Shown: piece after piece, positions 14,755 to 21,445 of the stretch
Layout of the letters: the number at the start of each line of letters is the position of its first letter
Numbering within the stretch: the first letter of the stretch is position 1
NCBI RefSeq assembly: GCF_005930475.1
Contig: NZ_SJEW01000058.1
Location: forward strand, 1 to 33,256
Length of the DNA stretch: 33,256 nt
Direction: 5' to 3'
From: Modestobacter altitudinis
GTDB taxonomy: Bacteria; Actinomycetota; Actinomycetes; Mycobacteriales; Geodermatophilaceae
Translations under genes and position numbers: made by a program
Notes under the pieces: model-generated
Told to the model about the DNA's origin: nothing
Databases searched by the model: none
Seen by the model: only the letters and a program-made list of their open reading frames with translations

Positions 14755-15572
14755 CCCGCAGCAGGCGCCGTCACGCCGAGGCGTTCCCGCAGGAACGTCG
14801 TCACCTGGGCCCGGGCCTCGTGCGTCGGGTGCCCGGGGGTGTCGACGTCCTTGCTGGTCAGCACCATGTGCTCGTTCTCGCCGATGCCGGCGGCGTTGCC
14901 GGGTCGGGAGTTCAGCGCGACGGGCAGCCAGCCGTCGCCGAAGGCGGCCCGCAGCGAGCGGAACCGGTCGGTCGGCGAGGCGCTGTCCTCGCTGAAGCGC
15001 AGGCCCATCAGGCACAGCCCCTCGGTCTGCACCCGGGCGGAGATGGCGTCCCGCTCGCGGTCGGACATGCCCAGGTCGCGGCGCCGTCCGCCGGTGACCG
15101 GCATCGGCAGTGACGGCTGGCTGGCCACCGGCGCCAGGACGACGGGGTCGACCGCCGACGCCAGCGCGAAGCCGCCGCTGAAGCACATGCCGATGACGCC
15201 GACGCCGGGGCCGCCCACCCGGTCGTGCACCCGGCGCGCGACGGCCCGGACGTACTCGGCGACCGGCCGGTCGGCCCGCTTGGCGAAGGCGCGGAACTCC
15301 CGGCTGATGCAGGCCGAGGCGAAGCTGCGCGCCGCGTAGCCGGGGGTCATCGGCCGGCCGGGGTCCCCGAACAGCGAGATGACGGTGACGGTGAACCCGG
15401 CCCCGACCAGGTGGTCGGCCAGTCCCATCACCTCAGGCGTCATGCCGGGGATCTCGGGCAGCAGCACGACGCCGGGCCCGGACCCGCGGGTGTAGAGGTC
15501 GTGGGTGATGCCGGCGTTGGTGAAGGACTCGGTGGCCCACCCGGCGACTGCAGACGATGACGGCTCTGTCAT
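14751..15572 (-). CDS. Dienelactone hydrolase family protein
   Basis: About 273 aa, alpha/beta hydrolase of the DLH group. The nucleophile elbow VIGMCFSGGFALA has Cys in place of Ser, the DLH hallmark. VVLLPEIPGMTPEVMGLADHL near the N-terminus carries the Glu that tunes that Cys. A C-terminal His in TPGHPTHEAR or ENEHMVL completes the triad. It acts on dienelactones or related cyclic esters, with the true substrate unknown. ATG 15572 is preferred to ATG 15590; neither has a strong ribosome site. Its stop shares the CTAG of the convergent thioredoxin gene. Confidence 0.88.
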   Translation of the reverse strand: MTEPSSSAVAGWATESFTNAGITHDLYTRGSGPGVVLLPEIPGMTPEVMGLADHLVGAGFTVTVISLFGDPGRPMTPGYAARSFASACISREFRAFAKRADRPVAEYVRAVARRVHDRVGGPGVGVIGMCFSGGFALASAVDPVVLAPVASQPSLPMPVTGGRRRDLGMSDRERDAISARVQTEGLCLMGLRFSEDSASPTDRFRSLRAAFGDGWLPVALNSRPGNAAGIGENEHMVLTSKDVDTPGHPTHEARAQVTTFLRERLGVTAPAAG

Positions 15573-15724
15573 CGGCTGATCGTGGAGCATCCGGGCCGAT
15601 CGGTCGAGTCCTCCGTCGGGATGTCCTCCCCGGCGCCGGTCGGTCGGCGATGACTTTCCCGCGCAGGGGGCGTCTGGAGTGCAGGGCCGCCGACCTGTGG
15701 CGGCCGCGATCCCGGAGGTCTGCG

Positions 15725-16348
15725 ATGCGTCCGCTCGTCGTCACCCAGTTCCTGACCCTCGACGGGGTCGCCCAGGGCCCCGGGGGCCCGGAGGAGGACA
15801 CCTCCGGCGGGTTCTCCCACGGCGGCTGGGTGGTGCCGCACTTCGACGACCCGATGGGGCAGCAGATCGAGGCGTGGTTCGCCGGCGCCCAGGACTTCCT
15901 GCTCGGCCGCGGCACCTACGAGATCTTCGCCGCCTGGTGGCCGAAGGCGCCCACCGAGGACGACCCGATCGCCCGGGCGCTGAACACCAAGCCGAAGCAC
16001 GTCGCCTCGCGGACCCTGCAGTCGGTCGACTGGGAGGGCGCCCGGCTGATCGAGGGCGACGTCGTGGACGCCGTCCGGGCGTTGAAGGCCTCCGACGGCG
16101 GAGAGCTGCAGGTGCACGGCAGCCCGGGCCTGACCCAGACGCTGCTGGTTGCCGACCTGGTCGACGAGCTGCGGCTGATCATCTTCCCGGTCACGCTGGG
16201 CACCGGCAAGCGGCTGTTCGGTGAGGGCACGAGGCCCGGTGGCTGGCGGCTGACCTCGTCGACGGGCACCGCGACCGGCGCGCTCCTCTGCACCTACCAA
16301 CGGGCCGGCGACGTCGACACCGGGACGATGACCCCCGAGCAGGTCTGA
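15725..16348 (+). CDS. RibD C-terminal/dihydrofolate reductase-like protein
   Basis: A 207-aa protein with the RibD-C fold. RPLVVTQFLTLDGVAQGPGG is the start; DFLLGRGTYEIFAAWWP is the NADPH-binding segment; GELQVHGSPGLTQTLLVADLVDELRLIIFPVTLGTGKRLF is the family's long C-terminal signature (given here as one described region near residues 120-160). Such stand-alone proteins are uncharacterised NADPH reductases, not true folate or riboflavin enzymes. The ATG follows GGAGGT (15714-15719) at 5 bases. The 152-bp upstream gap, shared with the divergent hydrolase, holds a GGCCGCC/GGCGGCC hairpin (15685-15705) in the 5' leader and nothing else clear. Confidence 0.9.
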   Translation: MRPLVVTQFLTLDGVAQGPGGPEEDTSGGFSHGGWVVPHFDDPMGQQIEAWFAGAQDFLLGRGTYEIFAAWWPKAPTEDDPIARALNTKPKHVASRTLQSVDWEGARLIEGDVVDAVRALKASDGGELQVHGSPGLTQTLLVADLVDELRLIIFPVTLGTGKRLFGEGTRPGGWRLTSSTGTATGALLCTYQRAGDVDTGTMTPEQV

Positions 16349-16385
16349 GGTCGCGGGCGGCCGCCGCACCGCCGACGATCCCGGG

Positions 16386-16895
16386 ATGGCCCAGTTGGCG
16401 CAGGCGAACGCCTTCCGGCCGCGGGCGCCCTGGGGCGACGCGGTGATGCGGGAGTTCGTGCTCGCCCTCGACCCGGTCAACGCCCTGGCCGAGACCAGTG
16501 CCGGCTTCGTCTGGCGGCTCCGGCCGGGAGAGGGTCACGGGGCCGTCGTCGTCGAGGGCGACGGCGCCCCGGTGCTGGTCAACTGCTCGGTCTGGGAGTC
16601 CTACGCGCCGCTGCACGAGTTCGTCTACCGCAGCGCGCACGCCGAGTACCTGCGGAACCGGTCGCGGTGGTTCGAGCCGGTGCCGCAGCCGGCCGCCGTG
16701 CTGTGGTGGGTCGACGACGGCAGCGAACCGACCGCGGCTCAGGCGATCGCCCGGCTGCGGTACCTGCAGCGCCACGGCCCCAGCGCCCGGGCGTTCGGGA
16801 TGCGCCAGCGGTTCGAGCCCGACGGCCGACCGTCGGCCCGTCGCCAGGGTCCGCGGGACCGCCCGCCGTGGCGGCCCGCCGACCGTCGTCGCTGA
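16386..16895 (+). CDS. DUF3291 family protein
   Basis: A 169-aa protein matching DUF3291: AQLAQANAFRPRAPWGD, FVLALDPVNALAETSAGFVWRL, then VLVNCSVWESYAPLHEFVYRSAH and VLWWVDDGSEPTAAQAIARLRYL. The conserved Trp/Glu/His pattern recalls the dimeric alpha/beta-barrel monooxygenase fold, but function is unknown. An Arg/Pro-rich tail of about 35 residues (ending WRPADRRR) is unusual for the family and probably disordered. It follows the RibD-C gene by 37 bp on the same strand and converges on a MarR gene with a 2-bp gap. Confidence 0.85.
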   Translation: MAQLAQANAFRPRAPWGDAVMREFVLALDPVNALAETSAGFVWRLRPGEGHGAVVVEGDGAPVLVNCSVWESYAPLHEFVYRSAHAEYLRNRSRWFEPVPQPAAVLWWVDDGSEPTAAQAIARLRYLQRHGPSARAFGMRQRFEPDGRPSARRQGPRDRPPWRPADRRR

Positions 16896-16897
16896 GG

Positions 16898-17326
16898 TCA
16901 GTCCGTCAGGGACCGCAGGATCCGGGCCAGCGCGGCGCGGTCGGCGCCCGACAGGCGACCGAACAGCTCCCCGGCATCGGCCGCGCGGGCGTCGTCCACC
17001 TCGCGCTGCACCTGCCGGCCGGCCTCGGTGGCGGTGAGCACCACGGCACGCCGGTCGGTCGGGTCGGCCGCCCGCTCGACCAGGCCGCGTTCCTGCAGGC
17101 CGTCGGCGACCTCGGTGGCCGAGCGCGGCGCGATCCGCAGCGCCTCGGCGAGTTCGGACAGCCGGACACCGTCGCCGGAGCCCACCACCCGCAGGGCCCG
17201 CGCCTGGTGCGGCGACAGGTCCCAGGGGGCGAGCACCGCGCCGAACCGGCGGCGGAGCGTCCGGGCGGCCCGCATCAGCAGGTCGCCGAGGGCTGCCGTC
17301 CCGTCGTCGGCGGGGGAGTCCGTCAT
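16898..17326 (-). CDS. MarR family regulator, probable repressor of the adjacent ABC exporter
   Basis: A 142-aa MarR protein: LGDLLMRAARTLRRRFGAVLAPWDLSPHQARALRVV (dimerisation helices), then VRLSELAEALRIAPRSATEVADGLQERGLVER (recognition helices) and DPTDRRAVVLTATEAGR (wing). It is divergently transcribed from the ABC transporter gene. The 77-bp region between them carries a strong inverted repeat, a classical arrangement for a drug-responsive repressor controlling itself and an exporter. The ATG at 17326 has no clear Shine-Dalgarno, so a leaderless transcript is possible. Confidence 0.92.
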   Translation of the reverse strand: MTDSPADDGTAALGDLLMRAARTLRRRFGAVLAPWDLSPHQARALRVVGSGDGVRLSELAEALRIAPRSATEVADGLQERGLVERAADPTDRRAVVLTATEAGRQVQREVDDARAADAGELFGRLSGADRAALARILRSLTD

Positions 17327-17351
17327 GCGGGAATGGTAGCGCCGATGGCGC

Positions 17352-17378
17352 GGTTACCACACCGTGAGGTAACCTCAC
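17352..17378. promoter_or_regulatory. MarR-type operator between regulator and ABC exporter
   Basis: GGTTACCACAC (17352-17362) and GTGAGGTAACC (17364-17374) form an inverted repeat with 10 of 11 matches around one central base. Overlapping it, GTGAGGT-A-ACCTCAC (17364-17378) is a perfect 7-1-7 palindrome. The site lies midway in the divergent promoter region and can silence both genes. Confidence 0.7.
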
Positions 17379-17403
17379 CATCGATCCGAGAGGGGGTGGT
17401 CGC

Positions 17404-19242
17404 TTGGACGACGACAACACCATGCAGGGCCGTGGCGGCGGGGGCCGCAGCAGCGGCCGACCGGACCCGGCCGACAAGGCCCAACTCGAGCGCTCGCCCG
17501 TCCGCTGGAGCCGCGTGGCCGGGCTGTTCCGCCCGTTCCGCGGGCAGCTGACCCTGGTGGTCGCGCTGATCGTGGCCTCCTCGGCCATCGCGCTCGCCAC
17601 GCCGTTCCTCGTCCGGCTGGTCATCGACGAGGCTCTCCCGCAGCGTGACGTGCGGCTGCTCGCCTGGGCCGTCGCCGGCATGGTCGCCGTCACCGCGGTG
17701 ACCGCCGTCCTCGGCGTGCTGCAGACCTGGCTGTCCACGACCGTCGGCCAGCACGTCATGCACGGCCTGCGGACGTCGGTCTTCACCCACCTGCAGCGCC
17801 AGTCGCTGGGCTTCTTCACCCGCACCAAGGGCGGCGAGGTGCAGTCGCGGCTGACCAACGACATCGGCGGCATGCAGTCGGTGGTCACCTCCACCGCCAC
17901 CTCCTTCGCCTCCAACGCCACCACGGTCGTCGGGACGGCAGTCGCCATGGTGGCGCTGAGCTGGCGGCTGTCCCTGCTCTCCCTCGTCGTCCTGCCGCCG
18001 GCCATCTGGCTGACCCGCAAGGTGGCGCGGATGCGGCGCACCATCACCGCGCAGCGCCAGCGGTACCTCGCCGACCTCAACACCCAGGTCGAGGAGGGCC
18101 TGAGCGTCAGCGGCGTGCTCCTCGGCAAGACCCTCGGCGCGGGCCCCGCGCAGTCCCGGCGCTTCGCCGGGACCTCGGACGACCTGGTCGGGCTCGAGGT
18201 CCGCTCCCAGCTCGCCGGGCGCTGGCGGCTGGCCACCATGAGCATCGTGTTCGCCGGCATCCCGGCGCTGATCTACCTGGCCGCCGGGCTGCCCGCGACG
18301 TCGGGTGGCATGACCATCGGCACGCTGGTCGCGTTCACCGCGCTACAAGGCAACCTGTTCCGCCCGTTGATGGGCTTGCTGGACATCGGTGTCGCGCTGA
18401 CCGCCTCGATGGCGCTGTTCAGCCGGGTGTTCGAGTACCTCGACCTGCCGGTGGACATCGACGACCCGGCGCACCCGGTCCCGCTGACCGACGTCCGCGG
18501 CGAGGTGCGGTTCTCCCACGTCGGGTTCCGCTACGACGACGGCGCTCGTGCCGCCCTGGACGACGTCGACCTCGCCGTGCCCGCCGGCGCCACACTGGCC
18601 CTGGTGGGGGAGACCGGCTCGGGCAAGAGCACGCTGGCCTCGCTCGTCGCCCGGCTCAACGACCCGACGACCGGGCGGGTCACCATCGACAGCATCGACG
18701 TCCGGGACGTGACCCTGGCCGACCTGGCCCGCGTGGTCGGCGTCGTCTCCCAGGAGACCTACCTGCTGCACGGCACGATCCGGGAGAACCTGCGGCACGC
18801 CGCGCCCGACGCCACCGACGCGGACATGGTCGACGCCGCCCGGCGCGCCCAGGTGCACGAGGTGATCGCGGCGCTGCCCGACGGCTACGACACCGTGGTC
18901 GGCGCCCGCGGGCACCGGTTCTCCGGCGGGGAGAAGCAGCGGCTGGCCATCGCCCGCACGCTGCTCCGCGACCCGCGGGTGCTGGTGCTCGACGAGGCGA
19001 CCAGCGCGCTGGACAACACGACCGAGCGGGCGGTGCAGGCCGCGCTGGACGAGGCGAGCCGCGGCCGGACGACGATCACCATCGCCCACCGGCTCTCCAC
19101 CGTCCGGGACGCCGACCTGATCGCCGTCCTGTCGCACGGGCGGGTCGTGGAGCAGGGCACCCACGACGAGCTCATCGCCCGTGGCGGCCGGTACGCCGAG
19201 CTGGCCGGGGCCGCCGAGCGCGAGGCCGTGCTCGCGGCCTGA
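17404..19242 (+). CDS. ABC exporter, fused membrane and ATPase domains
   Basis: A 612-aa half-transporter. Residues about 35-320 form a six-helix type I exporter domain (LTLVVALIVASSAIALATPF, LLAWAVAGMVAVTAVTAVLG, AVAMVALSWRLSLLSLVVLP and others). Residues about 360-605 are the ATPase with Walker A GETGSGKST (near residue 402), Q-loop VSQETYLL, signature FSGGEKQRLAIA, Walker B VLVLDEATSALD and H-loop IAHRLS. It works as a homodimer or with another half, exporting lipids or drugs. The start is TTG 17404, preceded by AGAGGGGG at 7 bases; ATG 17422 is an alternative. The N-terminal 30 residues are Gly-rich and likely disordered. Control by the divergent MarR protein is expected. Confidence 0.94.
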   Translation: MDDDNTMQGRGGGGRSSGRPDPADKAQLERSPVRWSRVAGLFRPFRGQLTLVVALIVASSAIALATPFLVRLVIDEALPQRDVRLLAWAVAGMVAVTAVTAVLGVLQTWLSTTVGQHVMHGLRTSVFTHLQRQSLGFFTRTKGGEVQSRLTNDIGGMQSVVTSTATSFASNATTVVGTAVAMVALSWRLSLLSLVVLPPAIWLTRKVARMRRTITAQRQRYLADLNTQVEEGLSVSGVLLGKTLGAGPAQSRRFAGTSDDLVGLEVRSQLAGRWRLATMSIVFAGIPALIYLAAGLPATSGGMTIGTLVAFTALQGNLFRPLMGLLDIGVALTASMALFSRVFEYLDLPVDIDDPAHPVPLTDVRGEVRFSHVGFRYDDGARAALDDVDLAVPAGATLALVGETGSGKSTLASLVARLNDPTTGRVTIDSIDVRDVTLADLARVVGVVSQETYLLHGTIRENLRHAAPDATDADMVDAARRAQVHEVIAALPDGYDTVVGARGHRFSGGEKQRLAIARTLLRDPRVLVLDEATSALDNTTERAVQAALDEASRGRTTITIAHRLSTVRDADLIAVLSHGRVVEQGTHDELIARGGRYAELAGAAEREAVLAA

Positions 19243-19247
19243 GACGA

Positions 19248-19285
19248 CGACGGCCGCCGTCCCCGAGGAGGGACGACGGCCGTCG
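19248..19285. terminator. Bidirectional terminator, ABC exporter/SDR
   Basis: A stem of 16 base pairs runs from 19248-19263 to 19270-19285 with one G-U pair and a 6-base loop. It fills the 49-bp gap between the convergent exporter and SDR genes. Confidence 0.75.
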
Positions 19286-19291
19286 CGGTGA

Positions 19292-20113
19292 TCAGCCCTG
19301 GGCGAGCTTGGAGACGTGCTCCCACTCGCGCCACTCGGCCAGCCGGGACTCGTAGTCGCGGGTGGCGATGCCCAGCGGGCCGTCGCCGAAGAAGACCCGC
19401 AGCGGCGGCTCCTCCGCGTCCACGACTGCCAGGACGGCGGCGCGGCTGGCCGTCGGGTCGCCCGGCGTGGCCACGCGGGCCTTGCGCTGCTCGGCCGCCT
19501 TCTCCCGGTAGGTGTCGTAGGCCGGGTTCGGCTCGGCGTGCTTCGCCGAGGCGCCGCCCCAGTCGGTGGAGAACCCGCCGGGCTCGATGAGCGTGACCTT
19601 GATGCCGAAGTCGGCGACCTCAGCGGCCAGCGACTGGCTGAACGCCTCGAGGGCCCACTTCGAGGCGTTGTAGATGCCGATGTTCGGGAACGCGGAGATC
19701 CCGCCGATGCTCGACACCTGCAGGAAGTGCCCCGACCCCTGCTCGCGCAGGTACGGCAGCGCCGCCTGGGTGACGAACAGCGCGCCGAACACGTTGGTGT
19801 CGAACTGCGCGCGCGCCTCGGCCTCGGAGATCTCCTCGACCATCCCGAACTGGCCGTAGCCGGCGTTGTTGACCACGACGTCCAGCCGGCCGAAGTGCTC
19901 GTGCGCCTGCGCGACGGCCGCGAACACGGCGTCCCGGTCGTCGACGTCGAGCTGGATCGGCAGCACCGCGTCGCCGAACTGCTGCACCAGGTCGTCCAGG
20001 GACGACGTGTCGCGGGCGGTGGCGGCGACGCTGTCGCCGCGCTCGAGGGCCGCGATCGACCACTCCTTGCCGAAGCCGCGCGATGCGCCGGTGATGAACC
20101 AGGTCTTGGCCAT
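19292..20113 (-). CDS. Short-chain dehydrogenase/reductase
   Basis: A 273-aa classical SDR: cofactor loop WFITGASRGFGKEW (TGxxxGxG), NNAGYG (NNAG motif), catalytic Ser in VSSIGGISAF and YxxxK as YNASK. The TGASRGFG form and length match the group annotated as oxidoreductases of unknown substrate. The ATG at 20113 follows GAGAGGAA. It is divergent from an Old Yellow Enzyme gene; the shared upstream region holds a heptanucleotide tandem repeat. Confidence 0.93.
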   Translation of the reverse strand: MAKTWFITGASRGFGKEWSIAALERGDSVAATARDTSSLDDLVQQFGDAVLPIQLDVDDRDAVFAAVAQAHEHFGRLDVVVNNAGYGQFGMVEEISEAEARAQFDTNVFGALFVTQAALPYLREQGSGHFLQVSSIGGISAFPNIGIYNASKWALEAFSQSLAAEVADFGIKVTLIEPGGFSTDWGGASAKHAEPNPAYDTYREKAAEQRKARVATPGDPTASRAAVLAVVDAEEPPLRVFFGDGPLGIATRDYESRLAEWREWEHVSKLAQG

Positions 20114-20200
20114 GGGTGCTGTTCCTCTCGTGGAGCGTCCGGGGTGTGCCAGCGCCGCGACCCCCGGCGGCATTCCGGTCCTCCGTCGCCAAAGTGGCGA

Positions 20201-20249
20201 CGACGGACGACGGACGACGGACGACGGACGACGGACGACGGACGACGTG
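20201..20249. repeat. Heptanucleotide tandem repeat in a divergent promoter region
   Basis: Six perfect consecutive copies of CGACGGA (20201-20242) are followed by a degenerate seventh (CGACGTG). They lie in the non-coding gap between the SDR start (20113) and the Old Yellow Enzyme start, about 90 bp upstream of the former and 60 bp upstream of the latter. A repeat length of seven changes promoter spacing by a non-integral helical turn with each copy gained or lost. Confidence 0.9.
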
Positions 20250-20311
20250 ACGCGTGCCGCAGTCGGTGCCGTCGCGGAATGGTGAGCCTGGGCAACGACC
20301 TTGTCCCCGGC

Positions 20312-21388
20312 ATGGACTTGTTCTCCCCCGTCACGCTCGGCGACCTCGAGCTCGCCAACCGCGTCGTCATGGCCCCGTTGACCCGCATGCGGTCCGGCGC
20401 CTCCGGCGTCCCGAACGACCTGGTGGTCGAGCACTACGAACAGCGCGCCGGCGTCGGCCTGATCATCACCGAGGGCACCTACCCGCGCCCCGAGTCCCAG
20501 GCCTTCGTCGGCCAGCCCGGCATCGTCACCGACGAGCAGGTCGAGGGCTGGCGCCGGGTGGCGACGGCGGTGCACGCCCGGGGCGGCCGCATCGTCATGC
20601 AGGTCATGCACGGCGGCCGGGTCACCCACCCCGACGTCAACGGCGGGCGACGTGTCGAGGCGCCGAGCGCCCTCGCCATCAACGGCGCCGGGCACACCGA
20701 GAAGGGCAAGCAGCCCTACCCCGTCCCGCACGCGCTGACCACCGAGGAGGCCCGCGAGGTCCGGGACGACTTCGTCGCCGCTGCCCGCCGGGCCGTCGAG
20801 GCGGGGCTGGACGGCGTGGAGGTCCACGGCGCCAACGGCTACCTCCTGCACGAGTTCCTGTCCCCGGCGTCCAACCGTCGCGAGGACGAGTACGGCGGCT
20901 CGCCGGAGAACCGGGCGCGCTTCGTCATCGAGGTCGTCACCGCGGTCGCCGAGGCGATCGGCGCCGGCCGGGTCGGCCTGCGGATCTCGCCCGAGCACGA
21001 CATCCAGGACGCGCTGGAGACCGACCGCGACGACGTCCGGGCCACCTACGGCACGCTGCTGGACGCGCTGCGCCCGCTGGGCCTGGCCTACCTGTCGGTG
21101 CTGCACGCCGAGCCGGCCGGTGAGCTGGTCCAGGAGCTGCGCCGCCGGTTCGACGGCCCGATGATCGCCAACAGCGGCTTCGGCACGGTGACCACCCGCG
21201 AGGAGGCCGTCGCGCTCATCGACGCCGCGCACGCCGACGCCGTCGCGGTCGGCCGGCCGGTCATCGCCAACCCCGACCTGGTCGAGCGGTGGGCCGGCCA
21301 GCACCCGGAGAACACGCCGAACGCCGCGACGTTCTACGCCGCGGGTGCCGAGGGCTACACCGACTACCCGGTGCTCGCCCAGAGCTGA
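20312..21388 (+). CDS. Old Yellow Enzyme family alkene reductase
   Basis: A 358-aa FMN-dependent ene-reductase, (beta/alpha)8 barrel. MDLFSPVTLGDLELANRVVMAPLTRMRS is the typical start; MQVMHGGRVTHPD, GVEVHGANGYLLHEFLSP with the substrate-binding HxxN pair, NRREDEYGGSPENRARF and VGRPVIANPDL near the C-terminus are diagnostic. It reduces activated C=C bonds (enones, maleimides, nitroolefins) with NAD(P)H. ATG 20312 gives the normal family N-terminus; an in-frame ATG at 20279 would add 11 residues. Neither start has a strong ribosome site. Confidence 0.93.
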   Translation: MDLFSPVTLGDLELANRVVMAPLTRMRSGASGVPNDLVVEHYEQRAGVGLIITEGTYPRPESQAFVGQPGIVTDEQVEGWRRVATAVHARGGRIVMQVMHGGRVTHPDVNGGRRVEAPSALAINGAGHTEKGKQPYPVPHALTTEEAREVRDDFVAAARRAVEAGLDGVEVHGANGYLLHEFLSPASNRREDEYGGSPENRARFVIEVVTAVAEAIGAGRVGLRISPEHDIQDALETDRDDVRATYGTLLDALRPLGLAYLSVLHAEPAGELVQELRRRFDGPMIANSGFGTVTTREEAVALIDAAHADAVAVGRPVIANPDLVERWAGQHPENTPNAATFYAAGAEGYTDYPVLAQS

Positions 21389-21398
21389 GCACCGCAGC

Positions 21399-21437
21399 AC
21401 GAGGGACCCGGCAGCCGTGCGCTGCCGGGTCCCTCGT
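21399..21437. terminator. Perfect 17-bp hairpin, bidirectional terminator
   Basis: Bases 21399-21415 are perfectly complementary to 21421-21437, with a 5-base loop. The hairpin separates the Old Yellow Enzyme gene from the convergent end of the polyketide operon, so it is the terminator of that operon. Confidence 0.85.
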
Positions 21438-21445
21438 CTGTGTGG

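Noticed and set aside
20201-20249. Heptamer array as a CRISPR
   Set aside because: The units are directly adjacent without spacers and are only 7 bp.
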